Below, one piece after another: positions 58,846 to 64,000 of a stretch of DNA of 64,000 bases. Position 1 is the stretch's first letter; every line of letters begins with the position of its first letter. The position numbers and the translations under genes are program-made. The notes beneath the pieces are model-generated. The model was not told where the DNA came from. It made no database searches and saw only the letters and a list, made by a program, of their open reading frames with translations. Source of the stretch: Paenibacillus barengoltzii NBRC 101215 (GTDB lineage Bacteria; Bacillota; Bacilli; Paenibacillales; Paenibacillaceae); the NCBI RefSeq assembly GCF_004000745.1, contig NZ_BILV01000017.1, positions 1 to 64,000 on the forward strand. Reading direction: 5' to 3'.

Positions 58846-61707
58846 TTAGCCCAGCCGGAACCAGCTGATTTGCGTTTCACCTTGCAAATGCAGGTACACA
58901 TCATGCCGGCCCGACAAGCTTGCCGCGGCTTCTGCGGTGACCGTTGTCCAAGCTTGGCGACCGCCGGTAGGCAGGATCTTGCAGGTGATCACCGACTCGC
59001 CATCCGGAGAATCCAGCGTTACGGCGATTTCACCGCCCTTCAGATTCCCCGATACCCGGGCTTCAAATCGGGATGCTCCTTCGCCTAGTTCGACATCACG
59101 GAAGGCAATCCACCCGCGTTCGCTTTTCAGCCGGATGCATTCACCGCCTTCACGGCATTCATCGAGGAAAACTTGCTCGTAGTCGTCATAGTTGACCGCG
59201 CGGACTGGTTCACGCAGCGAGCGCGGAGGCACGGTTTCGCCGTCAACCTGAAGCGTTGCCGTCAAGGCGATCTCGTCCGAGGAAGGGCCAACCATCACCG
59301 TATATTCGCCCGACTCCACGCAATAGCGATCTCGGGTCACGTCCCAGAACGCCAGCTCTTCTGCTTTCAGTGCAAAGGTCACCCGCTGCGTCTCACCCGG
59401 CTGCAAATGCAGGCGGGTAAAGCCCTTCAACGTCTTCAGCGGCCGCGGCACGCGCGATTGCCCGATTCGCACGTACAGTTGCGGCACTTCGTCCCCGGCT
59501 ATGTTCCCGGCATTACGCACATCAAACGAAATCTGAACCTCGCCATCCTGACCTATCGCGGCCCGATCCAGTGCAAGATCGCTATATTCAAACGTCGTAT
59601 AGCTAAGCCCATGACCAAACGGATACAGCACCTCGCCGTCAAAATATTGATAAGTCCGTTTGCCCTTAATAATGTCGTAATCCATAATGTCCGGCAGTTG
59701 GTCCACCGATTGGTACCAGGTCATATTCAACCGCCCCGCCGGATTATAGTCGCCGAACAGCACGTCAGTCACGGCATGGCCCAGCTCTTGGGCGGAATGA
59801 GAGGTAAACAGGATCGACGGTACATGCGCGTTCTCCCAGTTCACTGCAAACGGATAGCTGCCGACGATGACGACCACCGTATTAGGATTCACCGCTCTTA
59901 CGGCTTGAATTAATGCTTGCTGCGCCGGCGGAAGCACGATGTCCACCCGGTCGATCGTTTCCTTCGCATTGATGAACGGGTTGTTGCCCACGAAGACAAC
60001 CGCCGTCTCCGCCGATTTGGCAGCCTGTACGGCTTGCTCGATCCCGCTCTCCACAATTTCCACGATCCATTGTTCTCCTGGAAGGCGACTCTCCACCTTC
60101 ACGGCATTATCAAAAACATTCTCACCCACAGCAATCAACCCGCCGCGTTCGTTCAAGACGATCGGCCGTCCGTTCCACGCCTTCAACTCGACCTTGCCGC
60201 TCAAAGCCGGGCGGAAGTCGAACACTTCCTTGACAAACCAGCCGCTTGCTTCGTTCGCCGTCGCCGTCAGCAATCCCGATTCGGTCTCCGTCACGAACTT
60301 GCCGTTCTCCACCGACCGCAGCGTGATGGAGCCCCAGCCCCAATCGTTACGCTCAAAAACGGACGCATCGGCCGCATTCTCGCCGGTCGCCTCCAGAACG
60401 GCTTCCGCTCCTTCGCCAGACGTGATCCGGACATATTTACCGGTCAAGGCCGAGCGCAGGCGAATCCGATCCAGGCCAGTTCCGAACAGGACGGGGCGAT
60501 CGCCCATTTTCTTCTTAATGCCCTGAAGCGGGGTGATGCGGTACGGCGGCGTGCCGCTGTACCAGTCGGTATAGGCTTCATTGGCCAGCGGCCCGACAAC
60601 CGCGACAGAACCTAACGTTTGCGGTAAAGGCAGTAAGCCTTCGTTCTTCAGCAGTACGATCGCTTCGCGGGAAGCCTTTAGCGCCAAGGCCGCATGCTCC
60701 GGTGCGCACAGCTTCTCTTCCGGCACGCGGCTGTACGGGTTCCGCTCCTCCGGATCAAATTCACCCAACCGGAAGCGAACGCGGAAGGCATTCCGTAGCG
60801 CACGGTCCAAGTCCGATTCAGCCAGCAATCCTTGCTCCAGCGCATTCCGCAGCGCCTGGAACATAATCGGCTGCTCATCCGTCATGCTGTCGATGCCTGC
60901 CTTGATGCTCCCTGCAACCGCTTCGGCATAAGACTCCACATATTTGTGATCCAGCACCGTGCCCATGACGTCGCCGGCGTCGCCGACAACAAACCCGTCC
61001 ATCTCCCATTCGCCTTTGACGATCTCGTTGACTTCCGAATTCAGGTTGCAAGGCGTACCGTTGATCCCGTTGTAAGCCGTCATCATCGAACCTGCGCGAC
61101 CTTCCCGGAACGCCCGCTCAAACGCTTTCAAATAATACTCCCGTTTGTTGCGCGGATCGATGCTCACCGATTCACTGCCACGACCGATTTCATTGTTATT
61201 TGCGTAAAAATGCTTCAGCGTGGCTACCGCCTTGTAATAAAACGGATGATCGCCTTGCAGCCCCTTCACCAGTTCGGTCGTTAACGCTCCCGTGAGATGC
61301 GGATCTTCGCCGTAGGCTTCCTCTGTCCGGCCCCAACGCGGATCGCGCTCCATATCTACGGTTGGCGCCCAGATCGTCAAGCCGTTCACTTCCGGATTCC
61401 GCTGAAAATACACGCGCGCCTCATCCCCAATCACCGAGCCGATTTGGCGCATCAACTCGGGATTCCAGGTGCAGGCTAGTCCGGTGTTTTGCGGGAAGGA
61501 CGTGGCTTCCCCCAACCAAGCTACGCCGTGCGCGCCTTCCGTGCCATGCTTGTATTTTTTGACGCCAAGCCGCGGCACTTCCGTTTGGAATTGGCACATC
61601 AGCTCAATTTTCTCATCCAATGTAAATCGGCTAACCAAGTCGTCCACCCGCTCCGCCAGCGGCAGATCAGGGTTCTGAAAAGGATATTGGTACGTGTTGT
61701 CCGTCAT
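58846..61707 (-). CDS. GH3 beta-glucosidase/beta-xylosidase with extra modules
   Basis: A 953-residue GH3 enzyme without a signal peptide. The N-terminal barrel has the nucleophile Asp243 in GFVVGDAGDV, with KHFYANNNEIGR and HGTEGAHGVAW loops; the GH3 C-terminal sandwich and the FnIII-like end (VRIGQSRVPRPLKTLKGFTR) follow. Between them, about residues 400-510, sits an inserted beta-rich module (LTGKYVRITSGEGAEAVLEA and FVTETESGLLTATANEASGW) resembling fascin-like folds. About 130 residues at the C-terminus look like a carbohydrate-binding module (CBM6-like). The specificity is unclear; beta-glucosidase acting on xyloglucan backbone fits the locus. Confidence 0.92.
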   Translation of the reverse strand: MTDNTYQYPFQNPDLPLAERVDDLVSRFTLDEKIELMCQFQTEVPRLGVKKYKHGTEGAHGVAWLGEATSFPQNTGLACTWNPELMRQIGSVIGDEARVYFQRNPEVNGLTIWAPTVDMERDPRWGRTEEAYGEDPHLTGALTTELVKGLQGDHPFYYKAVATLKHFYANNNEIGRGSESVSIDPRNKREYYLKAFERAFREGRAGSMMTAYNGINGTPCNLNSEVNEIVKGEWEMDGFVVGDAGDVMGTVLDHKYVESYAEAVAGSIKAGIDSMTDEQPIMFQALRNALEQGLLAESDLDRALRNAFRVRFRLGEFDPEERNPYSRVPEEKLCAPEHAALALKASREAIVLLKNEGLLPLPQTLGSVAVVGPLANEAYTDWYSGTPPYRITPLQGIKKKMGDRPVLFGTGLDRIRLRSALTGKYVRITSGEGAEAVLEATGENAADASVFERNDWGWGSITLRSVENGKFVTETESGLLTATANEASGWFVKEVFDFRPALSGKVELKAWNGRPIVLNERGGLIAVGENVFDNAVKVESRLPGEQWIVEIVESGIEQAVQAAKSAETAVVFVGNNPFINAKETIDRVDIVLPPAQQALIQAVRAVNPNTVVVIVGSYPFAVNWENAHVPSILFTSHSAQELGHAVTDVLFGDYNPAGRLNMTWYQSVDQLPDIMDYDIIKGKRTYQYFDGEVLYPFGHGLSYTTFEYSDLALDRAAIGQDGEVQISFDVRNAGNIAGDEVPQLYVRIGQSRVPRPLKTLKGFTRLHLQPGETQRVTFALKAEELAFWDVTRDRYCVESGEYTVMVGPSSDEIALTATLQVDGETVPPRSLREPVRAVNYDDYEQVFLDECREGGECIRLKSERGWIAFRDVELGEGASRFEARVSGNLKGGEIAVTLDSPDGESVITCKILPTGGRQAWTTVTAEAAASLSGRHDVYLHLQGETQISWFRLG

Positions 61708-61741
61708 ACAATTACCTCGCTCTCCTACTCTATCATTTCAT

Positions 61742-61755
61742 TGTAAGCGCTTAAG
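61742..61755. promoter_or_regulatory. cre (CcpA) site upstream of the GH3 gene
   Basis: TGTAAGCGCTTAAG matches the Bacillus cre consensus TGWAANCGNTNWCA at 12 of 14 positions, including the central CG. It lies 35 bp before the GH3 start codon, the expected place for catabolite repression. Confidence 0.65.
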
Positions 61756-61959
61756 AATTTGTCACTGCTTATACCATCAGGTCTACCACCCTATCATAGT
61801 CCGCGTCTTCTTTCAGCGATACACGGAATATTAGATCATTTTTCATATAAAAATATCGCATGGCCGGCACGTCCTATCGCCAGCATGGCCTCATCGTCGG
61901 TAAGGCCCCATCGTCATCCACCCTTCTCCAGCAGCCCCATAGGCTATTTCGCGCCCTTC

Positions 61960-62128
61960 TTTCTGCGATTTCCCTTTCGTTCAGAACGGGGGGGATCGAG
62001 GAAGGGAATCTTCCAGCTGCACCTCTTTTCACGAATATCCCTTTTATTCAGAATGGGGAGATCGAGGAAGAGATCTTCTAGCAGCCTTTTTGCACGATTA
62101 TCCCTTTGGTTCAGAACTGGGAAATCCA
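61960..62128 (+). repeat. Three imperfect 63-67-bp tandem repeats
   Basis: Within a 435-bp gene-free gap, three units follow each other. Each holds a pyrimidine-rich part, then ATT(T)CCCTTT or ATATCCC, TTCAGAAc/t GGG and GATCGAGGAAG. The TTCAGAA marker starts at 61980, 62047 and 62110 (periods 67 and 63). The repeats lead into the ribosome site of the small ORF at 62143 and lie 5' of the transposase-like gene. The rest of the gap holds only the cre site. Confidence 0.7.
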
Positions 62129-62142
62129 TAGGAGGGATAGAA

Positions 62143-62280
62143 ATGAGGTGGCTCATGGAGCTGATCATTCCGTTTTTTACGAAGATAAGATGGTTTATTT
62201 GGGATATTTTTCTTGATTTACGAACAGGTGTTTGGTATAATGATAACAAAGAGAACATATGTACGCATTTGTTGAGTTAG
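62143..62280 (+). CDS. Small hydrophobic/aromatic ORF, 45 aa
   Basis: ATG 62143 has AGGAGGG 7 nt upstream. The product starts MRWLMELIIPFFTKIRWFIW, is rich in Trp, Phe and Ile, and could be an amphipathic or membrane-binding peptide with a polar C-terminus. It ends 26 bp before the transposase-like gene, but a strong promoter lies inside its 3' part, so it may only be a leader. I recognise no family. Confidence 0.45.
   Translation: MRWLMELIIPFFTKIRWFIWDIFLDLRTGVWYNDNKENICTHLLS
62213..62241 (+). promoter_or_regulatory. Sigma-A promoter of the transposase-like gene
   Basis: TTGATT (62213-62218) and TATAAT (62236-62241) are 17 bp apart, about 66 bp before the next start codon. It is one of the best promoters in the window and lies in locally AT-rich DNA. 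Confidence 0.68.
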
Positions 62281-62306
62281 AGGGATTTAAATTGGAGGGA
62301 TCGGAC

Positions 62307-63209
62307 ATGGATTTAGGTATGAATCCGAAGCTTCATTCTATCAGCAGCCGTTTCCGAAGTGAGTCCGACTGTATCGAGGCGATCATCGCTATGAAGTGGC
62401 CAAACGGCTTCGTCTGCCCGCGCTGCGCTTATACCGAATGCACCCGTCTGTCCTCCCGACGCCTTCCGTTGTTTGAGTGCAGAAGATGCGGCTATCAGGC
62501 ATCGCCTTTGGTCGGCACAATTTTTGAAAGAACCCATCTGCCTTTGGTGAAGTGGTTCCAAGCCATGGAGCTGTTTCTGCTTCCCGACGGTATCTCGGCG
62601 CTGCGGTTGAGTCAGGTGATCCAAGTTACCTACAAGACCGCTTGGCTCATGCTGCACAAAATCCGCCATACCCTCGGTGAATGTGATGCCCGGAATCTGC
62701 TCTCTGGAGACGTGAAGGTAAACTGCGATCAGTATGCGTATGATTCGTCGCGTTATCATCCGGCTGCTCAGCCATATGCCACCGCGGTTGTAGCCGGCTG
62801 CACGGTCACGGAATATGGCGAGCCGGAGCGGGTGAAGATCCAGCTGATATCGCATAAAAGAGGACAACGTGCCGACCGACATGATCTCGCCGCGTTCATC
62901 CATGATCATATTGAAGTCCATACCTCCACCGTTCAGTCGTTCCATTTGGCTTATCGGCTGTATTTGCCCTTGCGGAAAGAAGTAAGAGCCACATGGAACT
63001 CGCTTAAGCGCACATATATTGCCTTGGGGCTAACACATTTGCAGGCGTATTTGAATGAGTACACCGTCCGCCGTTACCTGCGCATGACCTTTTCCGAGGA
63101 AGAGATGCGCCGGAACCTGTTGCAGATGTGCCTGTCCATTCCAGCGATCCCATACCGTCAGTTAATCGCCCGACAACAAAAATACCCGTCCATTGCAGCA
63201 GCGGCTTAA
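62307..63209 (+). CDS. IS1595/ISXO2-like transposase relative, degenerate catalytic motifs
   Basis: A 300-residue protein. The N-terminal zinc ribbon has CPRC (residues 37-40) and CRRC (58-61), then SPLVGTIFERTHLPLVKWFQ and SYKTAWLMLHKIR-like helices (TYKTAWLMLHKIRHTLG), which mark the ISXO2/IS1595 transposase family. The usual DE catalytic motif after the zinc region is VNCDQYAYDSS here, and later acidic motifs are hard to place; the C-terminal LQAYLNEYTVRRYLR is still family-like. ATG 62307 lies 7 nt after GGAGGG. The frame is intact. No terminal inverted repeats are seen, so it may be a fixed, domesticated relative. Confidence 0.75.
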   Translation: MDLGMNPKLHSISSRFRSESDCIEAIIAMKWPNGFVCPRCAYTECTRLSSRRLPLFECRRCGYQASPLVGTIFERTHLPLVKWFQAMELFLLPDGISALRLSQVIQVTYKTAWLMLHKIRHTLGECDARNLLSGDVKVNCDQYAYDSSRYHPAAQPYATAVVAGCTVTEYGEPERVKIQLISHKRGQRADRHDLAAFIHDHIEVHTSTVQSFHLAYRLYLPLRKEVRATWNSLKRTYIALGLTHLQAYLNEYTVRRYLRMTFSEEEMRRNLLQMCLSIPAIPYRQLIARQQKYPSIAAAA

Positions 63210-63488
63210 TCCACTGCTGAACGAACGGGCTGCTAGGCGTACAGACGTACGAGAATGGTCATTTTCGGGACAGGCTGGCTTATGGATCAGTTGGTGTAGG
63301 ACTCTTATTTTTTCATCCGAGCGTTTCAGTTTCAGTTTAAATTCTCTCTTTTCTATTTTCTCTTTCTCCACTCCCTGATTCAACGGGATAATCGTCAGAA
63401 GAGCGCCGCCGATGGACTATATGCCCCGATAGCAAAGGGCCAATACACACATCAGTGCCCCTTCAAAAAGGAGCCGTATGGAGTAGCA
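63210..63488. other. Gene-free stretch with a pyrimidine-rich tract
   Basis: Between the transposase-like gene and the response regulator end I see no frame with a ribosome site. Positions about 63300-63372 are strongly pyrimidine-rich on the plus strand. No IS-end inverted repeat or target duplication is obvious. Confidence 0.4.
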
Positions 63489-64000
63489 TCAGGCATGGTT
63501 CATCTGCTTGCGATATGCGGAAGGTGAGGTACCGACATATTTGCGGAATTTGCTGTGAAAATAATCGACATTGGTGTATCCGACCTTTTCGGCCACCTGA
63601 TAGACCTTCAGGCCTTCCTCTAAATAGTGTTTAGCTTTCTCGATCCGCACCTTGTCGAGGTACGTGTTAAAGTATTCTCCGGTCGTGTTCTTGAACAATT
63701 TGCCTAAATATGCGCTGTTATAGTTGAAGATGCCGGAGAGCGTCTCCAATTTGAGGTTTTCGTTATAGTTCCGGTGAATCAGATCCAACATAATTTTGAC
63801 TTCGCGGTGTTTCCCGTCTTCGCCGAGCTGGTTCATGATCTGCTGCAGCAGATGCTCTGCCTGCCCGTTTAGCTCCAGAATGGAGTAGGCTTTTTGGATT
63901 TTCGAGTACCCGTCGGAAAACTCTTTGCTGCGATTTTGCAGCTCCGGCGACTGCTTCAGCGCCTTACTGAAAATCGTGGTCAGCAGCTCCACATAACGGT
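63489..64000 (-). CDS. YesN-type AraC response regulator, 3' part only
   Basis: The reading frame stays open to the window edge, so the start and the N-terminal receiver domain lie outside. The visible 170 residues are a linker and an AraC DNA-binding domain: HTH 1 is LSGIFNYNSAYLGKLFKNTT and HTH 2 is VAEKVGYTNVDYFHSKFRKY, followed by VGTSPSAYRKQ. The IHRNYNENLKLETLS lead-in and TGEYFNTYLDKVRIEKAK core are typical of YesN-like regulators. A receiver domain upstream is inferred, not seen. It could pair with the orphan YesM-type kinase at 53512 or with a kinase outside. Confidence 0.85.
   Translation of the reverse strand, partial: RYVELLTTIFSKALKQSPELQNRSKEFSDGYSKIQKAYSILELNGQAEHLLQQIMNQLGEDGKHREVKIMLDLIHRNYNENLKLETLSGIFNYNSAYLGKLFKNTTGEYFNTYLDKVRIEKAKHYLEEGLKVYQVAEKVGYTNVDYFHSKFRKYVGTSPSAYRKQMNHA

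Noticed and set aside
61759-62142. 128-codon upstream extension of the small ORF at 62143
   Set aside because: It reads through the tandem repeats and has no ribosome site; only the part after AGGAGGG is plausible.
62259-62306. Longer start for the transposase-like gene
   Set aside because: It overlaps the small ORF and the GGAGGG site that serves ATG 62307.

Overview
The window reads as chromosome from a spore-forming, Gram-positive Paenibacillus-like bacterium (Paenibacillaceae). The clues are strong AGGAGG-type ribosome sites with many TTG and GTG starts, spoVA sporulation genes, an RNase J, the Bacillales yqeG-yqeH-aroE-yqeI-nadD-yqeK-rsfS-yqeM gene order, a YesM-type sensor kinase beside an lpl-type sugar ABC importer, and many AraC regulators and glycoside hydrolases. 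Genus is an inference from style and synteny, not from an alignment.

Layout. 1-3.3 kb: a tRNA-Pro(CGG) gene, small hypotheticals, a MerR regulator divergent from an NAD-binding oxidoreductase, and a FUSC-type membrane protein. 3.5-6.5 kb: a TPP-riboswitch operon for the thiamin thiazole moiety (tenI-thiS-thiG-thiH). 6.6-13 kb: an HTH/membrane-repeat protein, a YkvI-type transporter, and an AraC regulator followed by two Gfo/Idh/MocA dehydrogenases and a ThuA-like protein. 13.5-22.5 kb: a uronate catabolic region (SDR, KDPG aldolase, an unrecognised probable toroid enzyme, kduI, DeoR regulator, kduD, kdgK), interrupted by an alkylation/photoproduct repair cassette (adaA, ogt, an SPL-type radical SAM gene). 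22.6-28.2 kb: two paralogous HTH-TPR regulators flank RNase J. The first overlaps a previously untracked 37-residue secreted-type pro-peptide gene, which makes it a candidate RRNPP-type quorum-sensing pair. 28.2-35.6 kb: a GDSL hydrolase and the yqeG-yqeM ribosome-assembly/NAD cluster with cvfB inserted. 35.7-42.6 kb: MoxR/DUF58/transglutaminase operon and a minimal spoVAC-spoVAD-spoVAEb operon with a 25-residue membrane peptide gene upstream. 42.8-61.7 kb: M42 peptidase, then a carbohydrate locus with GH42, GH95, GH31 and GH3 enzymes, two AraC regulators, a sugar ABC importer and a YesM-type kinase. 61.7-64 kb: tandem repeats, a small ORF, a degenerate IS1595-like transposase relative, and the 3' end of a YesN-like response regulator cut by the window edge.

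How the parts may work together. The hydrolase set (alpha-fucosidase, beta-galactosidase, alpha-xylosidase, beta-glucosidase) is the activity set needed to take apart fucosylated, galactosylated xyloglucan oligosaccharides brought in by the ABC importer. Candidate cre sites suggest CcpA control. The kdu/kdg genes would take unsaturated uronates from pectin- or glycosaminoglycan-type polymers to pyruvate and glyceraldehyde 3-phosphate. Both fit a plant-polysaccharide lifestyle. The best candidate for an undescribed system is the regulator/pro-peptide pair at 22671-24209. It has its own strong sigma-A promoter, overlapping genes and a shared terminator.
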